Shown: piece after piece, positions 35,485-43,895 of the stretch
How the letters are laid out: the number at the start of each line of letters is the position of its first letter
Position numbering within the stretch: the first letter of the stretch is position 1
From: Duganella sacchari
Lineage (GTDB): Bacteria; Pseudomonadota; Gammaproteobacteria; Burkholderiales; Burkholderiaceae_D
Direction: 5' to 3'
Length of the DNA stretch: 64,000 bases
Assembly (NCBI RefSeq): GCF_900143065.1
Contig: NZ_FRCX01000007.1
Coordinates: 124,001-188,000, forward strand
Notes under the pieces: generated by a model
The model's database searches: none
Told to the model about the DNA's origin: nothing
The model's input: the letters and a program-made list of their open reading frames with translations, nothing else
Translations under genes and position numbers: made by a program

Positions 35485-36357
35485 ATGAAACGAAATCTGG
35501 ACCTTGGCCTGTTGCGTACCTTGATCTGCATAAGCGAAACAGGCTCGATGAGCGGCGCCGCGCAGCGGCTATACGTGACGCAGGGCGCGGTCAGCCACCA
35601 GGTCAAGCGTCTGGAGCAATTGCTGGACCAGCGTTTGCTGGAACGCGGCAACGATGGCGTCCGGCTGTCCGATGCCGGGCTGCGGCTGGTGAACGAGGGC
35701 CGCGAGCTGCTGCGCATGCATGATGAACTGCTGTCCTCTTTCACTGTCGCCAGCGTGACGGGGCGGGTGCGGCTCGGGGTGCCGTATGACCTGCTGGCGC
35801 GGCAGCTGCCGCCAATGCTGCAGGCGTTTATCGCGCGTTATCCGCAAGTAGAGGTGGCGGTAACGGCTGGCACGTCGCCGGGCCTGCGCAGGCAATACGA
35901 CGCCGGCGAGCTGGATCTGGTGATTCTGGAGGAGATGCATGGCAGTTCCAGTGGCCGCTTACTCAGGCTTGATCGCCCGGTGTGGATTGGCAAATCCGAA
36001 GGGACGGCATGGACGCGCCGGCCGCTGCCCGTTTCGCTGGTGGCGCCTGACTGTGTCTTCCGTCCCCTGATCCAGTCGGTGCTGGGCGCGGCGGGGCGCG
36101 ACTGGTACACCGTGATGGATTATCCCAGCATCGAGGCGACCATTTCCACGGTGCTGACCGACGACGCGGTGAGCGTGCTGCTGGCCTCGACAGTGCCGCC
36201 GGCTTTGCAGATTCTGGATGACAGCTCGGGCTTGCCCGGCCTGCCGCAGTTCGCCATCAGCTTGCAGGGGCTGGATGCAGGGGATTCCCCTGCCGCTGCT
36301 GCGCTGGCGGATGCCATCGTTGAAGGCTATGTGCAGCTCAATGTTGCGATGCCTTAG
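35485..36357 (+). CDS. LysR-family transcriptional regulator
   Basis: 290 residues from ATG 35485. N-terminal HTH (LDLGLLRTLICISETGSMSGAAQRLYVTQGAVSHQVKRLEQLLDQRLL) and an effector domain (GRVRLGVPYDLLARQLPPMLQAFIARYPQVEV). It reads away from the M61 gene over a 225-base gap. Its stop codon overlaps the stop of the convergent SDR gene by three bases. Targets and effector unknown. Confidence 0.9.
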   Translation: MKRNLDLGLLRTLICISETGSMSGAAQRLYVTQGAVSHQVKRLEQLLDQRLLERGNDGVRLSDAGLRLVNEGRELLRMHDELLSSFTVASVTGRVRLGVPYDLLARQLPPMLQAFIARYPQVEVAVTAGTSPGLRRQYDAGELDLVILEEMHGSSSGRLLRLDRPVWIGKSEGTAWTRRPLPVSLVAPDCVFRPLIQSVLGAAGRDWYTVMDYPSIEATISTVLTDDAVSVLLASTVPPALQILDDSSGLPGLPQFAISLQGLDAGDSPAAAALADAIVEGYVQLNVAMP

Positions 36358-37181
36358 CCGTCGGTTGAACGGGTAAGTGCTTCCCAGGCGCTGATGTCCT
36401 GTTCCATCTGCGCGAGCTTGCCGCGTACCAGTCCGAGCGCATCGCTGCCGAGCAGCAGGTGCGCAGGTGGCTCGGCTGATTCCACCAACGTCAGGATGGC
36501 CTGCGCGGCTTTGGCCGGATCGCCGGGCTGCTTGCCGCTGCGGGCTGCGCGCGCGGTGCGGATCGGATCGAACAGCGCGTCGTAGTCGGCGATGCTGCGT
36601 TCGGCGCGTACCATGGAGCGTCCGGCCCAGTCGGTCCGGAAAGAGCCTGGCGCGACTGCGGTGACGTGCACGCCGAACTGGCGCAGCTCTTTGCCCAGCG
36701 TTTCCGAAATCCCTTCCAGCGCGAACTTGCTGCCCGCGTAGTACGCAATGCCGGGCATGGTGATGAAGCCGCCCATCGACGTGATGTTGATGATGTGGCC
36801 GCGCCGGCGCTGGCGCAACAATGGCACAAACGCTTTCATCACCGCCACCGCGCCGAACACGTTGACGTCGAACTGGTGACGCATGTCGTCCAGCGAGGAT
36901 TCTTCCAGGATGCCCTCGTGGCCGTAGCCGGCATTATTGACCAGCACATCAACCGGACCTGCCGCCGCTTCCGCCCGCGCGACCACGTCCGGGATGGCGT
37001 CGAAATCGGTCACATCCAGCACATGGGCATGGGCGCGTTCGGCATGCAGGCCGATAAAGGCCGCGCGCGCGTGCGCGTTGCGCACGGTGCCAATCACGGT
37101 GTGGCCTGCTGCCAGCGCCGCTGCCGCCAGGGCGCGGCCAAAGCCGCTGCTGACGCCGGTAATGAACAATGTCTTGGGCAT
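36354..37181 (-). CDS. Short-chain dehydrogenase/reductase
   Basis: 275 residues from ATG 37181 (AAAGGA upstream; a longer start at 37208 is possible). Classic SDR motifs: cofactor loop TGVSSGFGRALA (8-19), NNAGYG (86-91) and catalytic S-YxxxK in ITSMGGF...YYAGSKFALE. The variable C-terminus suits an oxidoreductase of a small carbonyl or alcohol; the substrate is not predictable. An AraC regulator gene is 98 bases upstream on the same strand and could control it. Confidence 0.9.
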   Translation of the reverse strand: MPKTLFITGVSSGFGRALAAAALAAGHTVIGTVRNAHARAAFIGLHAERAHAHVLDVTDFDAIPDVVARAEAAAGPVDVLVNNAGYGHEGILEESSLDDMRHQFDVNVFGAVAVMKAFVPLLRQRRRGHIINITSMGGFITMPGIAYYAGSKFALEGISETLGKELRQFGVHVTAVAPGSFRTDWAGRSMVRAERSIADYDALFDPIRTARAARSGKQPGDPAKAAQAILTLVESAEPPAHLLLGSDALGLVRGKLAQMEQDISAWEALTRSTDG

Positions 37182-37278
37182 GGTAAGTCCTTTCTTGAGG
37201 ACGTCCATGGTAGCGATGCGGCGGCCGTCCGGCCATACCGGAAACTATTGATCGCTTGCCTGATACTCTACAATGAGG

Positions 37279-38118
37279 TCAGGCGGCAAAGCGGGCCGGG
37301 GTGGTGCCCAGGATGCGGCGGAACAGGGCGATGAAACTGCTGACGCTGTCGTAACCCAGGCTGAGCGCGACCGTGGTGACGGAAGCGCCGCCGTTCAGCA
37401 ACTCCATGCCTTTTTGCAGACGCGCGACCTGGCGCCATTCCACCACCGACATGCCGGTTTCGCTGCGGAAGTGACGGGTCAGGCTGCGGCGCGACCAGCC
37501 CAGCTGATCGGCCCAGGCGTCGAGGTCGGTCTCATCGGCCGGGTCTTCGGCGATGGCGGCGGCCATGGCCAGCAGGCGAGGGTGGCGCGGCATGGTCAGG
37601 TGCAGCGGATCGGCCTGGGCCACGCGCATTTCATCGAGGAAGACATTCATCATGCGCACGCCTGCGGCATCGGATGGCATGCCACTGGGCCACAAGCACA
37701 TGCGTTCCAGCAGCGACACCGCCAGCGGCGACATGCGCAGCGCCAGCGACTCCTCCGGGAAGCCAACACAGAGCGAGGGCGTCAGATGGATGGTGTAGCC
37801 TGCCAGGCCCGGTTTCAGGCTGCTGCCATGGGCGCTGGCCGAATGCGGCATGTACGGCGGTATCCAGCCCAGCCGTCCTGGCGGCAGGACCTGGCGGTTG
37901 CCACCGGCCTCGACCAGGATCACCCCCTGCATGGGAATGTACATCTGGCCTTCTGGATGGTGATGGGTGAATTTGCCCCTGCCGGGACCGCCATCGGTGT
38001 GCTGGGCGGCGACGTAGATGGGCATGTCGTCAGTCAGGCGTTTATCGCCGTAGTAGTTGCTCATGTGCTGGCCCGATTGCGTTATCAGTTGTCCTTTTTC
38101 AGTTAGCTGCGTTTCCAT
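37279..38118 (-). CDS. AraC-family transcriptional regulator
   Basis: 279 residues. The N-terminal cupin-like sensor (THHHPEGQMYIPMQGVILVEAGG) and the C-terminal two-HTH AraC domain (LDAWADQLGWSRRSLTRHFRSETGMSVVEWRQVARLQKGMELL; then VTTVALSLGYDSVSSFIALFRRILGTTPARFAA) are clear. It belongs to the cupin-type group often linked to redox or efflux genes. It is divergent from the IMPase-like gene and co-directional with the SDR gene. Confidence 0.9.
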   Translation of the reverse strand: METQLTEKGQLITQSGQHMSNYYGDKRLTDDMPIYVAAQHTDGGPGRGKFTHHHPEGQMYIPMQGVILVEAGGNRQVLPPGRLGWIPPYMPHSASAHGSSLKPGLAGYTIHLTPSLCVGFPEESLALRMSPLAVSLLERMCLWPSGMPSDAAGVRMMNVFLDEMRVAQADPLHLTMPRHPRLLAMAAAIAEDPADETDLDAWADQLGWSRRSLTRHFRSETGMSVVEWRQVARLQKGMELLNGGASVTTVALSLGYDSVSSFIALFRRILGTTPARFAA

Positions 38119-38162
38119 TCTACAGGCAATCTATGGCTTTCATTGATCGCAAGGAAAAAACC

Positions 38163-38960
38163 ATGACTGCAATCGACACCGAGGGGGTGCTGGAGCTGAT
38201 GCGCGACGTTGGCGCCGGCCTGTGCGAGACCTTCTGGCAGAGTGAGCCCGTGGTGGAGGTGGATGAGATGTGGGCCGCGTTCCACCGCGTTGACGGCGCC
38301 GCCAGCGATCTGCTGCGCCAGGCGCTGGCCGCGCGCTATCCGGACATCGCCTGGGCTGACGGTGAACTCAGCGAAGCCCATGCCAAGAGCGGCGAGTACT
38401 GGATCTGCGACGCCATCGATGGCGCGGTGCAGTTCCTACGTACGATTCCCAACTGGTGCATGTCGCTGACGCTGATGCGTGAAGGCGTGGCGGTGTTCAC
38501 CGCCATCTACGACGCCATGCATGACGAGATGTTCCACGCGCTGTGGGGCCATGGCGCCTTCTACAACGGCAAGGCCATCCGCGTCAGCAAGCGCCAGGAC
38601 CATTACATGGGCATCGTCGCCAGCAGCCAGCCGCCGTTTGCCACGCGCCATGGCAGCGCGATGCAGAAGGCGGGCGAATCGCTGAGCGCCATGCTGCGCG
38701 ACGTGGCGGCAGCGCGCAATCTGGGACCGACCTCGCTGCAACTGGCCTACGTGGCCTGCGGCCGGCTGGATGCGTTCTGGCAATACGGTGAAGATGGCTA
38801 CAATTGTATCGGCGGTTCGTTGCTGATCCGCGAGGCGGGTGGCGTGACCACCCAGGCCGATGGCCAGCCGTATCATCTGACCTCGGCCAGCATCGCCGCG
38901 GCGCCGCCCGGCGTGCATGCTTCCATGCTGCAGCGCTTGCAAGGCGTGGCGGCGGCATAA
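38163..38960 (+). CDS. Inositol-monophosphatase-fold protein, catalytically degenerate
   Basis: 265 residues from ATG 38163 (AAGGA eight bases upstream; an in-frame ATG at 38133 is the alternative). It aligns with SuhB along its length, but key positions differ: DPIDGTT is DAIDGAV, so the Thr that activates water is Ala88, and the PWDIAAG Asp metal ligand is Asn214 in GYNCIGGS. D83, D86 and E68 remain. Low or altered phosphatase activity is expected. The genuine SuhB is at 6036-6827. Confidence 0.82.
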   Translation: MTAIDTEGVLELMRDVGAGLCETFWQSEPVVEVDEMWAAFHRVDGAASDLLRQALAARYPDIAWADGELSEAHAKSGEYWICDAIDGAVQFLRTIPNWCMSLTLMREGVAVFTAIYDAMHDEMFHALWGHGAFYNGKAIRVSKRQDHYMGIVASSQPPFATRHGSAMQKAGESLSAMLRDVAAARNLGPTSLQLAYVACGRLDAFWQYGEDGYNCIGGSLLIREAGGVTTQADGQPYHLTSASIAAAPPGVHASMLQRLQGVAAA

Positions 38961-38965
38961 GGCGC

Positions 38966-39283
38966 CTATGGCGGGTTGCCGCCTTTGGCTGACTGTTCGG
39001 AACTGGCGGCGTTTTCCCGTGCCGCATTGGCACGGGCGGCGGACTGGCGGCTCTCGCCACCTTTGCGGCCGATGGCGGCCATGTGTTCGCGGTCGCGGCT
39101 GACCGCTTCGCCCCCTTTTTGACCCGCTCGGCGTGCTTCTTCCGAATCGAATTCGTGCGCCGTGCCTTTCTGGTGGGCGGCCTGTCCGCCTTTGCTGGCG
39201 ATGGCGCGCTGTGTGGCTTCATCCATGGCGGCAAAGCCGCGCTTGGACGTGCCCTTGGGTTTGTCGTTTGCTGTGTTGACCAT
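38966..39283 (-). CDS. KGG-motif stress-induced protein
   Basis: 105 residues, hydrophilic and probably disordered. It repeats the KGG-type motif of the YciG/con-10 family at least three times (IASKGGQAA, AGQKGGEAV, IGRKGGESR). Members are induced in stress or stationary phase. A strong GGAGG precedes ATG 39283. Converges with the IMPase-like gene. Confidence 0.85.
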   Translation of the reverse strand: MVNTANDKPKGTSKRGFAAMDEATQRAIASKGGQAAHQKGTAHEFDSEEARRAGQKGGEAVSRDREHMAAIGRKGGESRQSAARANAARENAASSEQSAKGGNPP

Positions 39284-39334
39284 ATAAACCTCCGTTAAGA
39301 TAAACAGGAACAGCCGGTGCGCTGTTCTGTATGT

Positions 39335-39526
39335 TTAGAGGTATGGATGGGACGGAAGTTCCATGCGCAGCATGGAAGAAGGCCATTGCGGCAGCTGGCG
39401 GTACAGCTCGAGATTGAGTTTGTTCATCGCCCACAGGGCTTCCAGCGCGCGGACGCCAACGTCGGTGTAGAAGTCGAGTACGACGTCGATGTGGGATTTG
39501 AGCAGTGGCGGGAAGAGTGGAAACAT
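39335..39526 (-). CDS. Small protein with phasin-like helix
   Basis: 63 residues from ATG 39526 with GAGGG upstream. The middle (VVLDFYTDVGVRALEALWAMNKLNLELYRQLPQ) is a strongly amphipathic helix of the kind found in short phasins, with no transmembrane segment. It lies between the KGG and curA genes, same strand. It may bind PHA granules or a membrane surface, but this is a guess from composition only. Confidence 0.5.
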   Translation of the reverse strand: MFPLFPPLLKSHIDVVLDFYTDVGVRALEALWAMNKLNLELYRQLPQWPSSMLRMELPSHPYL

Positions 39527-39588
39527 GATGAGCCCTCGGCTGGTTGGCGATATCTGTGAGACCGCCGAGGGCGATAAAAAGTTCCGCG

Positions 39589-40608
39589 CTAGACCGGTGC
39601 GACCTGCAGCACCAGCTTGCCGAAGTTCTTCCCTTCAAACAGCATGTTGAGCGCTTGCGGGAATTGCTCCAGGCCTTGCACCACGTCTTCCTTGCTTTTG
39701 ACTTTACCTTCCTTCATCCACTGGCCCAGCTGGGCCACGCCCAGGTGGTAGCGGTCGGCGTAGTCGAAGACGACAATGCCTTCCATGCGCGCGCGGTTGA
39801 CCAGCAGCGACAGGTAGTTGGACGGGCCTTTCACCGGTGTGGTGTTGTTGTACTGCGAGATGGCGCCGCAGATGACGATGCGCGCCTTCAGGTTGATGCG
39901 GGTGAGCACCAGGTCGAGGATCTCGCCGCCGACGTTGTCAAAATAAACGTCCACGCCTTGCGGGCAATGCTGCTTGAGGCCGTCCTTGACCGAGTCGTTC
40001 TTGTAGTCGATGCAGGCGTCAAAGCCCAGCTGGTTGACGACGAAATCGCATTTGTCCTTGCCGCCGGCGATGCCGACCACGCGGCAGCCCAGTTGCCTGG
40101 CGACCTGGCCCACGGTCTGGCCGACGGCACCAGCCGCGCCGGACACCACCACGGTCTCGCCGGCCTTGGGCTGGCCCGATTCGAGCAGGCCGAAGTAGGC
40201 GGTCATGCCGGGCATGCCCAGCGTATTCAGATAGGTGGTCAGTGGCGCCAGCTTGGGATCGATTTTGTAGAAGGCGCCGCTCTTGTCATCGGCTGCGCCG
40301 GTCCAGTAGCGCTGCACGCCGGTGCCGCCGGACACGTGGTCGCCCACGGCAAACTTGGCCGACTGCGATTCCACCACGACGCCGACGCCGCCAGCGCGCA
40401 TCACTTCGCCAATCGCGACCGGGCGGATATAGGATTTGCCTTCGTTCATCCAGCCGCGCATGGCCGGATCAAGCGACAGGTACAGCACTTTGATGCGGAT
40501 TTCGCCATCGGCCAGTTCGCGCAGCGGCTCGTCCACCTGTTGCCAGTCGCTGTCCTTGACCATGCCGACCGGACGGGCGGCCAGGCGGAATTGCAGATTT
40601 GTCTCCAT
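39589..40608 (-). CDS. curA: NADPH-dependent medium-chain reductase, CurA/YncB type
   Basis: 339 residues, zinc-independent medium-chain dehydrogenase. It opens with the leukotriene-B4-dehydrogenase-like N-terminus (YLSLDPAMRGWMNEGKSY) and carries the NADPH-binding SGAAGAVGQTVGQVARQLGCRVVGIAGG followed by the YKNDSVKDGL region. Such enzymes reduce alpha,beta-unsaturated carbonyls (curcumin and other enones). AAGGAG precedes ATG 40608. Confidence 0.88.
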   Translation of the reverse strand: METNLQFRLAARPVGMVKDSDWQQVDEPLRELADGEIRIKVLYLSLDPAMRGWMNEGKSYIRPVAIGEVMRAGGVGVVVESQSAKFAVGDHVSGGTGVQRYWTGAADDKSGAFYKIDPKLAPLTTYLNTLGMPGMTAYFGLLESGQPKAGETVVVSGAAGAVGQTVGQVARQLGCRVVGIAGGKDKCDFVVNQLGFDACIDYKNDSVKDGLKQHCPQGVDVYFDNVGGEILDLVLTRINLKARIVICGAISQYNNTTPVKGPSNYLSLLVNRARMEGIVVFDYADRYHLGVAQLGQWMKEGKVKSKEDVVQGLEQFPQALNMLFEGKNFGKLVLQVAPV

Positions 40609-40731
40609 GGATATTCTCCTTATGTGGGGTTCGAATGACTATATCTCAAATTGCACGATCGTGCTATTTTTGTCTGAAAAGGCAAGGCGTGCGACAATAG
40701 ATCTCTTTTGTCCAACTTCCTTACGGCAGTC

Positions 40732-41601
40732 ATGAGCAATCCCGAATACATTTTGACACTCTCTTGCCTGGATCAGCGCGGAATCGTTCATCGCGTGTCG
40801 GGTTTCCTGGCGGAGCACGGCTGCAACATCATCGACTCGGCGCAGTTTGGCGATAGCGAGTCCCGGCTGTTCTTCATGCGTGTGCATTTCGCGCGCGAAG
40901 ACCACAACGTCAACGATGATCTGCTGCGTGCCGACTTCGGCCTGCTGGCGGCCGAGATGAAGCTGGACTGGGAGATGCGCGACGCGCACTACAAGCCGCG
41001 CGTGATGCTGATGGTGTCGAAGATCGGCCACTGCCTGAACGACCTGCTGTTCCGCTACAAGAGCGGCCTGCTGCCGGTGGAAATTCCGGCGATTGTGTCC
41101 AACCACATGGACTTCTACCAGCTGGCGGCCAGCTACAACATCCCGTTCCACCACCTGCCGCTGGCGACCGGCGCGCCGCAGGAAGCCAAGCTGGCGCAGG
41201 AAGCCAGGATCATCGAACTGATGGATACCCACAAGATCGACCTGGTGGTGCTGGCGCGCTACATGCAGATCCTGTCGCCTGGCCTGTGCACGGCGCTCAA
41301 GGGCAAGGCGATCAATATTCACCACTCCTTCCTGCCCAGCTTCAAGGGCGCCAAGCCGTACGCGCAGGCGCATCACCGCGGCGTCAAGCTGATTGGCGCC
41401 ACTGCGCACTTTGTCACCGGCGACCTCGATGAAGGTCCGATCATCGAGCAGGACGTGGAACGCGTCGATCACTCGATGGATGCCGACACCTTGTCCGCGA
41501 TTGGCCGCGACGTCGAGTGCGTGGTACTGGCGCGCGCCGTGAAGTGGTTCGTTGAACACCGCATTTTGCAAAACGGCGATAAAACCGTCGTATTTAAGTA
41601 A
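40732..41601 (+). CDS. purU: Formyltetrahydrofolate deformylase PurU
   Basis: 289 residues from ATG 40732 (an upstream TTG frame is less likely because family members start MxxPEYILTLSC). An N-terminal ACT domain (about 1-85) precedes the formyltransferase domain with SNHMDFY, ARYMQIL, INIHHSFLPSFKGAKPY and the terminal GDLDEGPIIEQ. It hydrolyses 10-formyl-THF to THF and formate, supplying formate for PurT. The gene ends 12 bases before yaeQ. Confidence 0.94.
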   Translation: MSNPEYILTLSCLDQRGIVHRVSGFLAEHGCNIIDSAQFGDSESRLFFMRVHFAREDHNVNDDLLRADFGLLAAEMKLDWEMRDAHYKPRVMLMVSKIGHCLNDLLFRYKSGLLPVEIPAIVSNHMDFYQLAASYNIPFHHLPLATGAPQEAKLAQEARIIELMDTHKIDLVVLARYMQILSPGLCTALKGKAINIHHSFLPSFKGAKPYAQAHHRGVKLIGATAHFVTGDLDEGPIIEQDVERVDHSMDADTLSAIGRDVECVVLARAVKWFVEHRILQNGDKTVVFK

Positions 41602-41613
41602 GAGAAATTTTAG

Positions 41614-42156
41614 ATGGCCCTCAAAGCAACAATTTATAAAGCAGAACTGTCGATTGCGGACATGGACCGCAATTACTACGAAACCCACCAGCTGACGATG
41701 GCCCGCCATCCGTCCGAAACCGACGAGCGCATGATGGTGCGCCTGGTCGCGTTTGCGATTCACGCCAATGACGCACTGACCTTTACCAAGGGCCTGTTCG
41801 ACGTCGAGGAGCCGGATCTGTGGCACAAGGACCTGACCGGTGCCATCGAGCTATCTATTGAAGTCGGGCAGCCCGACGAGAAGGTGATCCTGAAAGCCTG
41901 CGGCCGCTCGGAGCATGTCTACGTCTACAGCTATTCGGCCACCAGCCATATCTGGTGGAAGGGCCTGGCCAACAAGGTGGAGCGTTGCAAGAACCTGACC
42001 GTGGTCGATCTGCCTGCCGACGCTACCGAACAGCTGGGCAAGATGGCGCAGCGCACCATGCAGCTGCAGTGCACGATCCAGGACGGCCAGATCTGGCTGA
42101 CCGATGGCACCACCACGGTGGAAATCGCGCGCAAAGTTCTGAAGTCCGAACGCTGA
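41614..42156 (+). CDS. yaeQ: YaeQ family protein
   Basis: 180 residues, full YaeQ length. Recognisable features are MALKATIYKAELSIADMDRNYYETHQLTMARHPSETDERMMVRLVAF and the GQPDEKVILKACGRSEHVYVYSY region. YaeQ has a PD-(D/E)XK nuclease-like fold of uncertain function (a suppressor of rfaH defects in E. coli). It is 12 bases after purU and 14 before the copper chaperone gene. Confidence 0.88.
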   Translation: MALKATIYKAELSIADMDRNYYETHQLTMARHPSETDERMMVRLVAFAIHANDALTFTKGLFDVEEPDLWHKDLTGAIELSIEVGQPDEKVILKACGRSEHVYVYSYSATSHIWWKGLANKVERCKNLTVVDLPADATEQLGKMAQRTMQLQCTIQDGQIWLTDGTTTVEIARKVLKSER

Positions 42157-42170
42157 TCTATAATGGCAGG

Positions 42171-42608
42171 ATGAAAAATCTCCTGCTCTCCCTGATGCTG
42201 GCGACGGCCAGCGCTGCTGCTTACGCCCAGGTGGATGTCAGTGGTGCGTGGATACGCGCCACGGTGCCCTCGGCCAAATCGAGCGGCTTGTTCATGCAGA
42301 TCAAGTCCACGCGCGAGGCGCAGCTGGTGGAAGTGCGCTCGCCGGTTGCGGGCACGGTCGAAATCCATCAGATGCAGATGGATGGGCAGACCATGCGCAT
42401 GCATGCCGTGCCGTTTGTCGCGCTGCCTGCCGGGCAGACCGTCAATATGGTCTCGGGCGGCTATCACGTGATGCTGATGGATCTGAAGCGCCAGTTGAAA
42501 GAGGGCGAGACGGTGCCGGTCACGCTGCTCATCCGCAAGCAGAGCAAGGGCACCGAAACGATGTCGCTCGATGTCACGGTCAAACCGCTGACCTATAGCG
42601 GTCACTAA
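42171..42608 (+). CDS. Copper chaperone PCu(A)C
   Basis: 145 residues with a Sec signal peptide (cleavage after about residue 19, ASAAAYA). The copper site follows the family pattern: HQMQM (Met-rich), then GGYHVMLMDLK (H and M ligands). It delivers Cu(I) to the CuA site of cytochrome c oxidase in the periplasm. It precedes a YcnI-like gene by 10 bases, a common pairing in copper handling. Confidence 0.88.
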   Translation: MKNLLLSLMLATASAAAYAQVDVSGAWIRATVPSAKSSGLFMQIKSTREAQLVEVRSPVAGTVEIHQMQMDGQTMRMHAVPFVALPAGQTVNMVSGGYHVMLMDLKRQLKEGETVPVTLLIRKQSKGTETMSLDVTVKPLTYSGH

Positions 42609-42618
42609 GGAGGCTGCG

Positions 42619-43098
42619 ATGAACAAGATCTTGCTGGCGCTGCTGGGCTTTACTGCCGTTGCAGCCCACGCTCACGTCACGCTGGGCGAGACTAGCGGTT
42701 ATGCCGGCACGTATCAGAAGCTGTCATTCCGCGTTGGCCATGGTTGCGATGGCAAGGCCACGACCGGCCTGACGGTCACGCTGCCCGAAGGCGCCACGCA
42801 CGCCAAGCCCATGCCCAAGGCTGGCTGGAAAATAGACATCGTCAGCAGCGGTGCGCTCAACGAAATCACATGGAAGGGCGGTGCGCTGCCGGACGCGTAT
42901 TTCGATGAATTTGTATTGCAGGCCAAGTTGCCTGCGGAGCCCGGCAAACTGTACTTCCGCATCGTGCAGCAGTGCGGCAAGGTCAGCGTGGCGTGGGATG
43001 AAATCGCTGGCGAAGGCATGAGCAAAGGCGTGAAAGCGCCCGCGCCGGTGCTGGAAGTCCTGCCTGCACCGGTGGGTACGCAGGTTCATGTGCACTAA
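42619..43098 (+). CDS. YcnI-like periplasmic copper-binding protein (DUF1775)
   Basis: 159 residues. Signal peptide MNKILLALLGFTAVAAHA; the mature chain starts with HVTLGETSGYAGTYQKLSFRVGHGCDGKATTGLTV, the DUF1775/YcnI signature (N-terminal His is a Cu ligand). A C-terminal membrane anchor as in some YcnI proteins is not seen. Together with the PCu(A)C gene upstream it forms a likely periplasmic copper-handling unit. Confidence 0.85.
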   Translation: MNKILLALLGFTAVAAHAHVTLGETSGYAGTYQKLSFRVGHGCDGKATTGLTVTLPEGATHAKPMPKAGWKIDIVSSGALNEITWKGGALPDAYFDEFVLQAKLPAEPGKLYFRIVQQCGKVSVAWDEIAGEGMSKGVKAPAPVLEVLPAPVGTQVHVH

Positions 43099-43111
43099 GC
43101 ACGCGCACTGA

Positions 43112-43889
43112 TTACTTCACGACGCTCCCACCTTTCGTGACCCGCTGGACAAGTGGATGGCGTTGCGAATGCAGGTATATATAGGCTTGCTGTATCAGGA
43201 TCTGGTAGCCCAGCACAAGCTGAGCAAGCATGGAAAATTACCGCCAGTGTTGCCCATTGTGTTGTATCACGGCCGGCAACCATGGAACGCTGCCACCGAA
43301 TTGACGGAGTTGATGCTGCCACCCCCCGCAGGGACTGGAGAGTTACCAGGCGCGCCAACACTACCTGCTGATTGATCAGCACCACGGCGTGCACGGCAAT
43401 ATCGTTGGATTGCTATTTCGTTTGCTGCAAGCCCGTAGCCAACTTGAGCTGGATGCTGCGGTACTGGCATTGACACAATGGTTGCGGCAACCTGATCTGC
43501 ACCAGGTCACCGTCACTCTGAGACGATGGCTACAGTTCACCTTGCAAGACGATTTTGATGACACTAAGATGGATCAGGAGGAGGGCGAAACGATGCGATC
43601 CGGAAGAAATTTCAAATTGGCCGATGTGTTTACCGACGAGTTCTTTGACAGGCTCTTTCAGCCGCTCGAAGAAGCCAAGCAGGAAGGCGTGCAAGAAGGG
43701 CTGAAGCAAGGTGCGCAACAAGGTGAGCGGCAGGCCTTGCAGGGTGTGCTCAGTGATTTGATTGAGGCAGGCGATACACCGGCTGACGCAGCGAACAGAA
43801 TTGCGGAGGCGGATAGCGATCAGCTCCGCCTCTGGATCAAATCCCTCGCACGTGGCACCAGCCCCCGGCAGTTGTTTGCCGAGGGCTGA
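43112..43889 (+). pseudogene. Rpn/PD-(D/E)XK-type nuclease (transposase_31-like) remnant
   Basis: Two frames together reconstruct most of an Rpn-family protein. The first covers DPLDKWMALRMQVYIGLLYQDL and LPPVLPIVLYHGRQPW up to about 43322; the second continues QGLESYQARQHYLLI onward from the C6 run at 43322-43327 to a stop at 43889. The N-terminal part, with the first catalytic acidic residues, is absent: the first frame opens right after a TGA at 43109-43111. Truncation plus frameshift mean it is not functional. Related Rpn genes are mobile DNA-damage-associated nucleases. Confidence 0.8.
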
Positions 43890-43895
43890 TCCTGC

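Noticed and set aside
43389..43889. Intact 166-residue gene
   Set aside because: It is the C-terminal part of the Rpn remnant; the preceding frame carries the upstream domain.
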